A program made the translations under genes and the position numbers. From the NCBI GenBank assembly GCA_013306675.1, contig JABLUY010000172.1, positions 19,499 to 83,498 of the forward strand: a DNA stretch of 64,000 nt, in the 5' to 3' direction. Source of the stretch: Thraustochytrium sp. TN22. Lineage: Eukaryota > Sar > Bigyra > Thraustochytrida > Thraustochytriidae. The notes beneath the pieces are model-generated. The model ran no database searches and was not told where the DNA came from. It worked only from the letters and a program-made list of their open reading frames with translations. Positions within the stretch are counted from its first letter, which is position 1, and the number at the start of each line of letters is the position of its first letter. Positions 28,495-37,951 of the stretch are shown in pieces.

Positions 28495-28815
28495 TTGCGT
28501 GATCTTCAAGCCATCTGCGATTCCCAACTCCGTTTCATCACGGTTGGCGTGGAGACACCTCGTGGCACAAGCACTGCTCTCGCGTTCCCGAGTACCCGCC
28601 TTTCAACGAGCGCATCATGCAGGGTGACGAACTCCCGGATGGCTTTTGGGTCGTGGCGGACGCAGCCAAAGCAACGTGCTCCTCCGTTCTTCACCCGTGC
28701 CGTGTGCGCAAGGTGCACAAGTTCCTAAGGATGCGCGTCTCGGCTTCAACGAGACGCTGTCATCGCGACGAGTCTGCATAGAGCAAGCTTTCGGCGTCCT
28801 GACCAGTGAGCCACT
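28495..28815 (+). pseudogene. Relic PIF/Harbinger-type (HARBI1-like) transposase
   Basis: Three frame-shifted pieces in the right order match the DDE nuclease of PIF/Harbinger transposases. LQAICDSQLRF (first catalytic Asp region) is in the frame of 28495. VGWRGDTSWHKH, then NERIMQGDELPDGFWVVADAA (second Asp region), lie in the frame of 28602. FNETLSSRRVCIEQAFGVLTSE (third acidic residue, Glu in IEQAFG) is back in the first frame from 28744. At least two frameshifts and the absence of the N-terminal part make it non-functional. No terminal inverted repeats were recognised. Confidence 0.7.
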
Positions 28816-29304
28816 TGCACCGTTGTGTGGCGCGGCGGCCCCGCGGCTCCGCGGTCCGAGGCTCCGCGTGCACCGCACGTGCAGTAGTCATGGTAGGTAG
28901 GCCTAGCAGCAAAACACGCCTTGCCTCGCGGAGTCAGCGGGCGTCGTCGAGCTCCGGCGCCGCCCGCCGACGCTTACGACAACAACAACGACAACATTAA
29001 CGACGACGACAACATCAACGACGACGATGCCAATGTCAATGACGATGACGATGACGATGACGACGACGACGACGACGATCACGATCACGATCACGACCTT
29101 GACAGCGAGAGCGACGGCGACGAGCACGTACGAGCACCGCCCCGCGGAGGTCGCTAGGCAGGGCCGCGGCGGGCTAGCTCGCACACACTGTCAGGCTGAA
29201 AGACTTGGTTGAACCGGCTGCGCCTGTGCAGGTGAAGGCATGCATCGGCGCAGCCAGCGCAATACCTCGCGCTCCATACCTCATCCCGCGCGCGCGCGCT
29301 CGAG

Positions 29305-29337
<33 letters not shown>

Positions 29338-29548
29338 ACCGGCGCCAGGGCGGCCTGCGCGCGGCGTCGAGAAAGCCCGGCTCCCCCCGGCCCGCCCGCG
29401 CGCGGAGCGCACGGCCGCGGCGGCGCGTCGGCACGTCGGCACGTGCGGCGCCTGGCACGTGCGCGAGGAGGGCGGCAACGCCGCGGAGGAGGACGAGGAG
29501 GACGAGGACTACGTGCGTCGGAAGTTGAAGGACGAGCCGGAGGGCACG
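28816..29548. other. Low-complexity spacer with GAC-rich tract
   Basis: From about 28975 to 29120 the sequence is an imperfect GAC/AAC/GAT triplet array (Asp/Asn in one frame), followed by a GGC run at about 29308-29338. An ATG at 29240 is in frame with the downstream gene, but the codons between are Ala/Arg-rich low-complexity, so this is treated as 5' leader. Confidence 0.55.
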
Positions 29549-30961
29549 ATGGGGTGCTCACAGTCGGCGGAGGACGACGCGAGGCCGCTGAGCACGCGCG
29601 TGCTGGTGGCGCGCAGCATGACCAGGCACGAGCTGGCGCACGCGGCGGCGTGGCGAGAGCTGCTGGCGAACTTGGAGGCGCTCGAGGGCGAGCGGGTGCG
29701 CAGGAGAGGCAAGGAAACGCAGTCGGAGCGGCTCGTGAACCATGCGAGGCGCATGCGCGGCCAGGAGCGCGCCGCCGCGGAGCTGGCCAATGTGGCGCGC
29801 GACTTTCGGCGGCTCAGCAAAAGGTGCGCGGGATGCACCGCGACGCCGGACATGCACCGCTGCAGCGAGCTCGTGCTGCAGCTCGGGCTCGAGCTCGGGC
29901 CGCTGCACGAGACGGGCGCCGACATGCTCGCGCTCGTGGCGCTGTACTGCGAGCTTGTGCGCAACGCCAGCTCGCCCGAACTTGGCAAGCTGGCGCTCGA
30001 GTACCTGGAGGACGCGCTGCGCCTCGCGCTGCGCGCGCGCGCGGACGGACGCAGCGTGCAGGAGCTCTTTGTGGGGCCACCCTCCGAAGAGGTCTTTTGT
30101 CTCTTCCTCGTCGGCGAAAGCGGCGACAAGGAGCTGCTCGCGCCGCTCAAGACCATTCTGCGCGAGCAGCTCGACCTCGTGCGCGACTTTCGCTCGACGT
30201 TCTACCGCTTCGACGACGGCCTTTCCTTTAGTGTGCGCACCATGAGCGTCTCCAGCGGCGAGAGCTGCGTGGATCAGCAGGAGCCGCTCATGTCGCACGG
30301 GCTGCGCGCATTTTTGTCCATTCCGGTCCACGAGCTCTTTTTGTTTTTGGTCGCGGACCTCTCCCAGGAGGACCGCGCGCAGTTTTCTGACGGCGTCCTG
30401 GTCCAGGCCACCGGCACGGCCACCTGTAACGCACTCTTCACGCTGGTCGCCGACGAGCTCGCGCGCGCCAAGACGCCACCGCTGCGCTTCGTCGCTGACG
30501 GCGGCGTCTACCACTGGGTGCGCCTCCCGCCCTCAGAGCCCTTTGGCGTTCAGGCGCCTGACCCGCAGTGCATCGTGCGCGGCGCCGAATTCCCGGATGT
30601 CATCCCGCCGCTCGCCCTGGCCAACAGCCTGCTCCCGGCCGCCGCGCGCGGCGCTCTCGGCTGCGACGGCGACCAAGAGCTCACCGTACGCCCGCTGCTC
30701 ATCGACTCCTCCAAGAAGTCCGCCTCCACCTTTTCTTATGAGATGGCCCGACTCAAGGAGACCAAGGGCGCCGTGCGCGTCTCCGCCAAGGTCCTCGGCC
30801 GCCTGGGCGCCGACCAGCTGCACCGCCTCACGGACCGCATGCATTCCGTCTCCACCATTGAGCGCATGCGCGCCGTCTCCTACCTCATGAGCAGACGCAA
30901 GCTTTCTTTTGACGGACAGGAACTCAACGAATGGCGAAGGGAGCTCAACCACGCGCTATGA
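29549..30961 (+). CDS. Uncharacterised protein with N-myristoylation-type start (MGCSQS)
   Basis: 470 aa from ATG 29549. The start was chosen because MGCSQS is a textbook N-myristoylation motif with a palmitoylatable Cys3, while codons upstream are low-complexity. The rest is a well-formed, mostly helical protein: RELLANLEALEGERVRRR, LALVALYCELVRN, a hydrophobic stretch at VHELFLFLVADLSQEDRAQF, and a C-terminal helical region ending in NEWRRELNHAL. I see no catalytic motif and no family I can name. It is expected at the inner face of a membrane if myristoylated. The neighbours (relic transposon, WD40 gene) give no functional clue. Confidence 0.75.
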   Translation: MGCSQSAEDDARPLSTRVLVARSMTRHELAHAAAWRELLANLEALEGERVRRRGKETQSERLVNHARRMRGQERAAAELANVARDFRRLSKRCAGCTATPDMHRCSELVLQLGLELGPLHETGADMLALVALYCELVRNASSPELGKLALEYLEDALRLALRARADGRSVQELFVGPPSEEVFCLFLVGESGDKELLAPLKTILREQLDLVRDFRSTFYRFDDGLSFSVRTMSVSSGESCVDQQEPLMSHGLRAFLSIPVHELFLFLVADLSQEDRAQFSDGVLVQATGTATCNALFTLVADELARAKTPPLRFVADGGVYHWVRLPPSEPFGVQAPDPQCIVRGAEFPDVIPPLALANSLLPAAARGALGCDGDQELTVRPLLIDSSKKSASTFSYEMARLKETKGAVRVSAKVLGRLGADQLHRLTDRMHSVSTIERMRAVSYLMSRRKLSFDGQELNEWRRELNHAL

Positions 30962-31314
30962 TGAGGACTTTGCTTGAACATTAGTGATCTATACCGCCGC
31001 AGACACCTTGACGTTCCTTGCGTTAGAAGCAGAGTCGCCAGCTTGAAACCGGGCTTCCCGTGCGGCAGAACGACGATGAGGGCGGACTCTAGCTCGACGA
31101 GGTAGCAGCCAGGTCGCGTGAAACACCAGCATTTACACGAGACAGCCTGTGTCACGAAACGTTAGGGGACACACAAGCCGCATCGCGGAGGAGTTTCTGC
31201 ATTGGCGCACTGCATGCGCGGGGAACTGGTGTGTCTGAGCTCGCGGCTTTCCTGCTTGGCCGCGCACTAAGCTAGTTTGCTGGCATGGGCCCGACTGACA
31301 TGTGAGCATTGTGA
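30962..31314. other. Spacer downstream of the MGCSQS gene
   Basis: No coding signal is seen in this stretch. It leads directly into the triplicated segment in front of the WD40 gene. Confidence 0.5.
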
Positions 31315-31669
31315 GGACGACTCGGAGGAGAGAGGACTCGAACTTGAAGGGCGCGACGTGGCTGAACGACCGCCGCGGCGAGCTCGCTATCAGCAGTCGG
31401 CGGGCAGTCGTTGGTTCGTACTCTAGCTAGCTAGCTAGTTCCTGGGCCTGATTGACATGTATGGACGACTCGGAGGAGAGAGAACTCGAACTTGAAGGGC
31501 GCGACGTGGCTGAACGACCGCCGCGGCGAGCTCGCTATCAGCAGTCGGCGGGCAGTCGTTGGTTCGTACTAGCTCCTGGGCCTGATTGACATGTATGGAC
31601 GACTCGGAGGAGAGAGAACTCGAACTTGAAGGGCGCGACGTGGCTGAACGACCGCCGCGGCGAGCTCGC
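31315..31669. repeat. Triplicated segment directly upstream of the WD40 gene
   Basis: A segment of about 75-108 bp starting GGACGACTCGGAGGAGAGAG and including CTCGAACTTGAAGGGCGCGA occurs at about 31315-31422, 31463-31570 and 31597-31669 (offsets 148 and 134). The copies are nearly identical; copies 1 and 2 end in TTCGTACT plus a CTAG-type run. Copy 3 lies about 75 bases before the WD40 ATG, so the repeat probably duplicates a promoter or 5' leader. Confidence 0.9.
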
Positions 31670-31743
31670 GCGCTCGGAGCAGTTAGCCAGCAGGCAGGAG
31701 GGCAGGCAGGCAAGGCGAACGCGCGCGCGGGCGCAGCGGCGCG

Positions 31744-33777
31744 ATGGCGGGCATGGCGGGGTGGGAGGAGGGCCCGGACGGAGCGCTGTGGCAGCGGCGC
31801 GAGGCGCTCGCGGAGACGCTGGATGACTTCGGCGGGGTGCAGCGCGCCATCCATGGGGAGGACGCGGTGGCGCGGCGCGCGAGCATCTGCGCGCTGCTGC
31901 GCGAGAGCGCGGAGCTGGACATGGACGCGCGCACGGCGACGACGCGGCTGCTGAGCCAGGCCATGCACGCGCTGAGCTGGGACCCGATGGAACTCGCGTC
32001 GCAGGTGCTGGCGCGCATGACGGGCGAGGAGGATACCGCGCTCGTGCGGACCCTACGCGAGCCGGGGGAGTCCTCGGCGTGGCTACGCCCGGTCAAGCGC
32101 AGCCTGCCACACCCGCGCGGCGCGCTCGTGCACGTGTTGCAGGGCCACGGCACCATGGTGACGAGTGTGGCCATGGACGGCCGCCGCGTGGTGTCTGGGT
32201 CCAAGGATGGCGCGGTGCGCGTCTGGGACCTGCACACGGGCGAGCTCCTGCACGAGCTGCGCAAGCAGGGTGCGCGAGTGTGCAGCGTGGCCATTGAGGA
32301 CTCGCGCGTCGCGTCGGGCTCCATGGACAGCGCCGTGCACGTGTGGACGCTGCCCTCAGGCGAGGAGCGCGTCCTCCGCGGGCACACGGACTGGGTGCGG
32401 GGCGTGGCGCTGGCGGGCGACCGCGTCATCTCCGGCTCCGCAGACACCACCGTGCGCGTGTGGGATGCGCGCACGGGCGAGGAGGTCCGTACGCTGGAGG
32501 GCCACACGGGTACGGTGTGGAGCGTCGCGACACATGGCCACCGCGTGGTGTCGGGTTCGGATGACGCGACGGTGCGCGTTTGGGACGCCGACACGGGCGC
32601 CCAGCTCTTCGTGCTCGAGGGCCACGGCGCCACGGTCAACAGCGTGGCGACAGACGGCAATCTCGTGGCGTCCGGGTCCATGGACGAGACCGTGCGCGTG
32701 TGGGACCTGGACACGGGCGAGGAGCTCTATATGCTGGATGACCACGGCGGCCCAGTCGGGAGCGTCGCCCTGGACGGCGACACCTTGGTGACCGGGGCCA
32801 GGGACGCGATTGTGCGCGTGCGGGACTCGCGTACCGGCGAGCTGCTGCGCGCGTTGAGCGGCCACGCAGGCTGGGTGAACGGCGTGGCAGCCTGCGGCGA
32901 GCGCCTCGTCTCGTGCTCCTCGGACACGAGTGTCCGGGTGTGGGACCTGTCGGCGTCCAAGGAGCCGCACGCGCTCGCGAGCCACGCGTCCAGGGTAACA
33001 GGCGTCGCCGTGCAGGGCAACCGCATGGTGTCGGTGTCCACCGACATGGCGGCGCGTGTGTGGGACCTGCAGACGGGCGACCTGCTGCGCGTGCTCAAGG
33101 GCCACACCGGGCCGATCTGGTGCGTGGCGCTGCAGGACGACTGGATCGCGACCGGGTCCTCCGACACGACCGTGCGAGTGTGGAGCGCGGCCACGGGCGA
33201 GCTCAAGCACGTGCTCGAGGGCCACACCGAGGAGGTCTACGGCGTGGCGATTAGCGACGGCCTGGTTGCCTCTGGCGCCAACGACCTCTCGGTGCGCATC
33301 TGGGACCTAAAGACGGGCGAGCAGCTGCGCTTGATCGAGGGTCACATCGACTGGCTCATGGGCGTGCTTCTGGTTGGCGACCGCCTCATCACGGGTTCCT
33401 TCGACAAGTCGGTCCGCGTGTGGGACGTGCACTCCGGCGCGGAGCTGCACAAGGAAGATGTTCCGTTCAGGGTCAGTAAGCTGCGCCTCGACGGCGACAT
33501 CTTGACGGCGTACGGCAAGCTCTACGCGGAGAAGGCCTGCAAGCGCTTCGTCTTCCAGCCATCGCAGTCTCCGCCGCTGGCCGCCACGGAGCTGCCCGGC
33601 CCGCTCTGCGTGGACGACGCGACCGAGACCCACCTTTCTCTGCAAGGCGGCTGCGTTGGCTTCTCTACGGACCACGCCATCACTGCCTGGGCCTCGGCTG
33701 GCGATGCCGTCGGCCTCGGCGACGAGAGCGGCATGGTCCACATTTTGCGGAGGGTTCCCTTCTCGCCGCCGCAGTAG
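31744..33777 (+). CDS. WD40 repeat protein with about eleven tandem blades
   Basis: 677 aa. A helical N-terminal region of about 120 residues precedes at least eleven consecutive WD40 repeats of about 40 residues (120 bp), with the pattern GH..V.SVA..G..VVSGS.D..VRVWD..TGE. The repeats are unusually uniform (TTVRVWD, ATVRVWD, ETVRVWD), as in HET-E-type or bacterial WD40 arrays. That suggests recent internal amplification or concerted evolution. Eleven blades exceed one seven-bladed propeller, so two propellers or one large ring are possible. The last 110 residues are less regular and may close the structure. No enzymatic domain is present, so a scaffold role is likely. Upstream DNA is triplicated. 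Confidence 0.9.
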   Translation: MAGMAGWEEGPDGALWQRREALAETLDDFGGVQRAIHGEDAVARRASICALLRESAELDMDARTATTRLLSQAMHALSWDPMELASQVLARMTGEEDTALVRTLREPGESSAWLRPVKRSLPHPRGALVHVLQGHGTMVTSVAMDGRRVVSGSKDGAVRVWDLHTGELLHELRKQGARVCSVAIEDSRVASGSMDSAVHVWTLPSGEERVLRGHTDWVRGVALAGDRVISGSADTTVRVWDARTGEEVRTLEGHTGTVWSVATHGHRVVSGSDDATVRVWDADTGAQLFVLEGHGATVNSVATDGNLVASGSMDETVRVWDLDTGEELYMLDDHGGPVGSVALDGDTLVTGARDAIVRVRDSRTGELLRALSGHAGWVNGVAACGERLVSCSSDTSVRVWDLSASKEPHALASHASRVTGVAVQGNRMVSVSTDMAARVWDLQTGDLLRVLKGHTGPIWCVALQDDWIATGSSDTTVRVWSAATGELKHVLEGHTEEVYGVAISDGLVASGANDLSVRIWDLKTGEQLRLIEGHIDWLMGVLLVGDRLITGSFDKSVRVWDVHSGAELHKEDVPFRVSKLRLDGDILTAYGKLYAEKACKRFVFQPSQSPPLAATELPGPLCVDDATETHLSLQGGCVGFSTDHAITAWASAGDAVGLGDESGMVHILRRVPFSPPQ

Positions 33778-34052
33778 GCCGGCCTCCAGCTAGTCTAGCT
33801 AGCTAGCTAGTCCAGCCCATCCTGGCAGCTAGCTCCCTGGCCAAAGGCAGGCATCCGCGTCTCGGCGCCGCGCAAGACGTTCGTCTCAGGCTGGCTGCAC
33901 TGCAGCAGACCACCTCCGCCGTGACCGTGACCTGGTAGTGGTAGGCTGCAGCGCCTGCCTGCCTGCCTGCCTGCCTGCACGCGCCGCGGCGCCACGTCTT
34001 CTAGTTGCGACGCGACGAGGATGGAGAGCGCGCGCTGGCGCTGCAGATCCTG
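33778..34052. other. Spacer with CTAG cluster and (CTGC)n repeat
   Basis: A CTAGCTAGCTAGCTAG cluster lies at about 33790-33810, just after the WD40 stop, and a (CTGC)n run at about 33952-33978. No gene is seen; the promoter of the Sec14-like gene should be here. Confidence 0.6.
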
Positions 34053-34185
34053 ATGGGCCAGAGGCTCGCGTGCGGCGCGCGGCAGGGCGCGCGCGAGGCG
34101 GCGGCGGCCGCCGCCCACGCCCCGGCCCCGGTGGCGGCAGCGCGGCCCGAGCCCGCCCCCGAGCCGGAGCCTGCGGCGGAACCCG

Positions 34186-34218
<33 letters not shown>

Positions 34219-35687
34219 GGGAAGCCTACTACAGCGCGGACCCGGCGACTACCACCGACGCGCACTCAGGCTGGCAGACGGAGAAAGGCGAGGCGACCTG
34301 CGCGCGCGGAAGGGCGGCGGCGGCGGGCGAGCGGCGGCCAGGCGCGCTGCGCGGAGAGGCCGAGCGGCTGGGCGCGGCGCAGAAGAGGCTGGACGCGGCC
34401 GTCGGCGCGCTTGTGCTCGCGGTGGCCGTCGCAGCGCTGGTGCGGGCGCCAGCGTGGGCGGTGCGCGCGCTGGCCACGGCCGGGCTCGTGGCGCTGCTGC
34501 AGCTGCGCGGCGGGGACCAAGGGGAGGAGCTCGAGGAGGCGCCAGAGGCCGCGAGCGCTGCGCGCGTTCCGTCGGGACCACCTCGTACGCCGCGAGACAC
34601 GAGAACAGAAGCAGAGACAAGAGCAAGGACCGTCGAGGCCAGGATGGACGCCAAGGCAGAGCCCGAGGCGACGGGGCCTGCTCCGGCGCAGGCGGCCCAG
34701 GTCGTGGCCTCGGTGGAGGGCGACGTGCCGCTGGATGGTATGCGTGCGACACTGGCGGCCGGCGGGAACGGCGTGGACAAGCCGCTAAGCGTGGAGCAGC
34801 TGAAAATGGTGGAGGAGCTGTACAGGCGCATGGAGGAGGACTTCAAGACGCTCCTGAGCGAAGTCCCCCCAGACGAGTCCTTCGCCACGTACGAAACGTG
34901 CCGGCGGTACCTGGTGGCGCGGTCGTGGGACCTCAAGGCAGCGGAGAAGCAGCTGCGCAGCACGGTCAAGTTCCGCAGGGAGAAGGAGACCGGGCACAAG
35001 ACGTCGGCGGAGAGCCCGATGCCGCGGCGCAACCCGTGGGCGCTCAACATCCGCATGGTGGGCTTCGCGAGCGGCGAGCGGCCGGTGGCGTTCACGACGT
35101 TTTCGGACTCGAATGAGCGGCACGACGTGGAGGGCAGCATGGAGCACATGATGCGGCTCCTGGACGAGATGCGGCGGCTCATCGCGCGGCGCGTGGCCGA
35201 GGGCCTCTCGCGCGAGGCATGGCAGCGGCAGTGGGTGTGGGTGGTGGACTTTCAGGGCTTTGGCCTGCGCGACACAAACCCGCGCACGGGGCTGCACATG
35301 TCTGAGCTGCTCTCGCACTTTCCCGAGTGCCTTTCGTGCATCGTGCTGCTGAACGCGCCGGGCATCTTTAGCGGGCTGTACAAGGTCCTGTACCGCATCC
35401 TTGACGACCGTGTGCGCGCCAAGATCGCCTTCGCGACGCGCAAGGACGCGGCAGAGCTCCTTCACGACAAGCTGGGAGGCGAGGTGGCCGCGTGGGTGGC
35501 GGCCGAGTCGCAGGGCATTAGGGACGGTCGCGGCCAGCAGCGCCGGTACTGGGCGCCGCCCGAGAATGAGGGCGACCACGACCCGCGCGGCCTGCCCTCG
35601 TATGTGGGCAGTGCCGACTACATCCTGACGCCGGGCGACGCCTATGAGGCGGCGCGCGCGGAGGAGGAGGCTGCCGCAGCGCAATGA
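34053..35687 (+). CDS. Membrane-anchored CRAL-TRIO (Sec14-like) lipid-transfer protein
   Basis: 544 aa from the first in-frame ATG (MGQRLACGARQG). Residues up to about 110 are Ala/Pro/Glu-rich. Two closely spaced hydrophobic helices (AVGALVLAVAVAALV and AVRALATAGLVALLQL, about 118-152) could form a membrane hairpin. The CRAL-TRIO N-terminal helical module follows (FATYETCRRYLVARSWDLKAAEKQL, from about 276), then the CRAL-TRIO lipid-binding fold with WVWVVDFQGFGLRDTNPRTGL, CIVLLNAPGIFSGLYKVL and ILDDRVRAKIAFATR. These match Sec14-type phosphatidylinositol/phosphatidylcholine transfer proteins. The membrane hairpin suggests action at a fixed membrane contact; that is inference. The C-terminus is Ala/Glu-rich. 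Confidence 0.88.
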
Positions 35688-35806
35688 GTCGCCACACAGC
35701 CCCGCCGGTAGCTAGGCCTACAGGATGCGAAGTAGACCCACAGGTGACGTGGTAAAAAGAATAGTTACGTTTACAACAATCGAGTTCCTTTTCGCTTCTT
35801 TTCTTA

Positions 35807-37951
35807 TCAAGGCACAAGCATGGTGCGCGCATGGGTCCTTGCCTTTTGGCGCTCGCGCTTCTTGGAAGCCTCGATCTTGTCCCTGGCCGCGATGACCCGC
35901 TCCGCCGGGGCCAGATGCGCGTGCACGGCAAGGTTGGCGTTCCAGTCAAGGCGCTTCTCGCCCTGCAGATTGGTGTTACGCGTGCCTTTGGACTCGCCCG
36001 AGATGGAGCCGTCAGCGGAGCGCGCGCGGTGGCCGACCTTGGCCTGGGCGAGGTCCATGCAGAAGCGGCCGATGCCCTCCATGCCGCCGCGCAGGATGGA
36101 GTCGTGCTGCGCGGAGACGGCGCGGATGTGCGAAGCGAGCGTGGCCCGCGACTTGTGCATGTAGGCGTCGAAGTCCTCGCGCTCGCGCGCGTAGGCCTCG
36201 TCGAGCGGCTTGATACGCGTGGCAGGCTTGGCAGAGCGAAAGGTCCAGGTGCCGCCGACGCGTGCGTTGCGCGTGGGCAGCGTGCGATACACGAGGTGCG
36301 GTGCGGACTGGCCGGGCCTCAACGAGGCGTCCTCGCCCTTGCGCGCCTTGAGGAAGTCGCCGAGCAGCGTTCCCACGAGCGTGGCGTCGTACCGCTCGCG
36401 CGGCTGCAGCGTGGTCCGGTACAGGTCCTCGTCGTGGTCCTCGTCGGTCTCGGGCCTGCTGGAGTCCCCCGCGGCGCCTGCACGTGCGCCATTGGCGTCT
36501 GCAGCGTCGTGGCCGTGCTCATGGTCGCCCCCAGCCGCCGAGGCTTCGTCGCCGTCTGCGCCACCGTCGCCATGGGCGGCGCCACTGCTGCCGCCGCCGC
36601 TGCCCGCAGTGGCGCCCTGGCCGCTGCCGGCGTCCGGACCGGCCTCGGGGGCGGCCCCGAGGAGCGCGTTCGAGGCCTGGGCGGACTCGTCCTCGAAAAG
36701 GCGCACGCGCGTAGCCTGGATGGACACGGCGGTGAGCTGCGCGCCGAGCAGGAGCTCGCAGCAGGTCTCGTAGACGTGCTGCTGCAGCGCCTCTCGGTAG
36801 AGGTGGCGCGATCCCGGACAGAGATAGCGGAAGCCGGTGAGCACCGCCTTGGCGACGGCAAAGGGGATGTAGAGGTGCACGAGGTCACGCTTGATGCGCG
36901 CCACTCGGCGGTGCAACAGGCGCATGAGCTCGACGTAAAGATTGCTGAGGTCGCTGCGCAAACGGCGCGCCGACTCGGTGGCGCCAGCAATCTCGGCCTG
37001 GGCGCGTCGGCGCGCGTCAGCCAGGCGCTCGATTTCGAGCAGCTGGCGGTTGCGAGGCACGACGAAATGCAGGCAGATGCAGAGCCAGAAGACCTTTCGC
37101 ATGATGCGCTGCACGAGCGGCGAACGCACGACGCGGCGGAAGCTGACGTCGACGTTTTCGTGTGGCGGCAGGTGCATGTGTGTGCTGACGTAGGCCAGCA
37201 TGAGGTCCGCCTGGCAGTCGAAGGGCTCGATCCCATACGAGTACGCGATCTTTTCGATGGACCGCGTCACGTTGCGGTCGGCAATGCAGTGCAGCTCGCG
37301 CTCCTGCAGCACGCGCTCGCGCGCGTCCCCCGCGACGCTGGCGCCTCCCTGCAGCGACGACGAGCTCCGCGTCAGCTTGCGTCGCACGTCCGCGACGCTC
37401 TGCTCGTCGCTGGTGCCCGCGTGCGCAGCATGCGCGGCTGCTGCGAGCGCGATCGCAGCACCCCCCACGGGTGCCGCGCCGGCCGGCACAGCAACTGATG
37501 AGCTCGCGGAGACTGCCGCCGTGGCCGCCTGCACGGGCCCCAACACGCTAGATGCCGCTTGCGTCTGGGCGCTGCCGGCCAGGCCGACGGCACCGCGATT
37601 GTTGAAGAGGTGTTTGGCCGTGTAGATGCGCGAGGGCTTGGCACCGCCCGGGCGCGTGGTGAGCAGGCCGGTGAGCTTGAGCGGCGGCGGCATCTCTTGG
37701 ATGGCCACCCGCGCCTTGGCCGCCACGAGCGCGCTGCGCTCCTGGAAGAGCTGCGCCGTGCTGGCGTCCGTGCTGGCGTCCACGTCGCTTTGAAGCGTGC
37801 GCTTGAAGTTCTCCAGTGTCGCGCCCAGATCGTGCACGCGCCCCAGCAGGATCTCCGTCATTTGCTGCGACATGGCCTCCTTTTGCGCCAGCGGCCGCTC
37901 CTCGCCCTGGCCATCTTCGCCGCCGCCCAGCAGCCGGCTCAGGCTTTCCAT
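35807..37951 (-). CDS. FAM227-like (FWWh-type) protein
   Basis: 714 aa from ATG 37951 (MESLSRLLGG). The N-terminal 200 residues include a coiled-coil-prone stretch. The middle region has RRVVRSPLVQRIMRKVFWLCICLHF (Phe-Trp at 288-289), then a long helical segment and HLYIPFAVAKAVLTGFRYLCPGS. Together these resemble the FWWh region of FAM227 proteins, known mainly from ciliated or flagellated eukaryotes. A Gly/Ala/Asp-rich disordered insert follows, then a basic C-terminus. Assignment is by motif pattern only and should be confirmed by profile search. If correct, a role in flagellated zoospores would be expected. Confidence 0.6.
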   Translation of the reverse strand: MESLSRLLGGGEDGQGEERPLAQKEAMSQQMTEILLGRVHDLGATLENFKRTLQSDVDASTDASTAQLFQERSALVAAKARVAIQEMPPPLKLTGLLTTRPGGAKPSRIYTAKHLFNNRGAVGLAGSAQTQAASSVLGPVQAATAAVSASSSVAVPAGAAPVGGAAIALAAAAHAAHAGTSDEQSVADVRRKLTRSSSSLQGGASVAGDARERVLQERELHCIADRNVTRSIEKIAYSYGIEPFDCQADLMLAYVSTHMHLPPHENVDVSFRRVVRSPLVQRIMRKVFWLCICLHFVVPRNRQLLEIERLADARRRAQAEIAGATESARRLRSDLSNLYVELMRLLHRRVARIKRDLVHLYIPFAVAKAVLTGFRYLCPGSRHLYREALQQHVYETCCELLLGAQLTAVSIQATRVRLFEDESAQASNALLGAAPEAGPDAGSGQGATAGSGGGSSGAAHGDGGADGDEASAAGGDHEHGHDAADANGARAGAAGDSSRPETDEDHDEDLYRTTLQPRERYDATLVGTLLGDFLKARKGEDASLRPGQSAPHLVYRTLPTRNARVGGTWTFRSAKPATRIKPLDEAYAREREDFDAYMHKSRATLASHIRAVSAQHDSILRGGMEGIGRFCMDLAQAKVGHRARSADGSISGESKGTRNTNLQGEKRLDWNANLAVHAHLAPAERVIAARDKIEASKKRERQKARTHARTMLVP

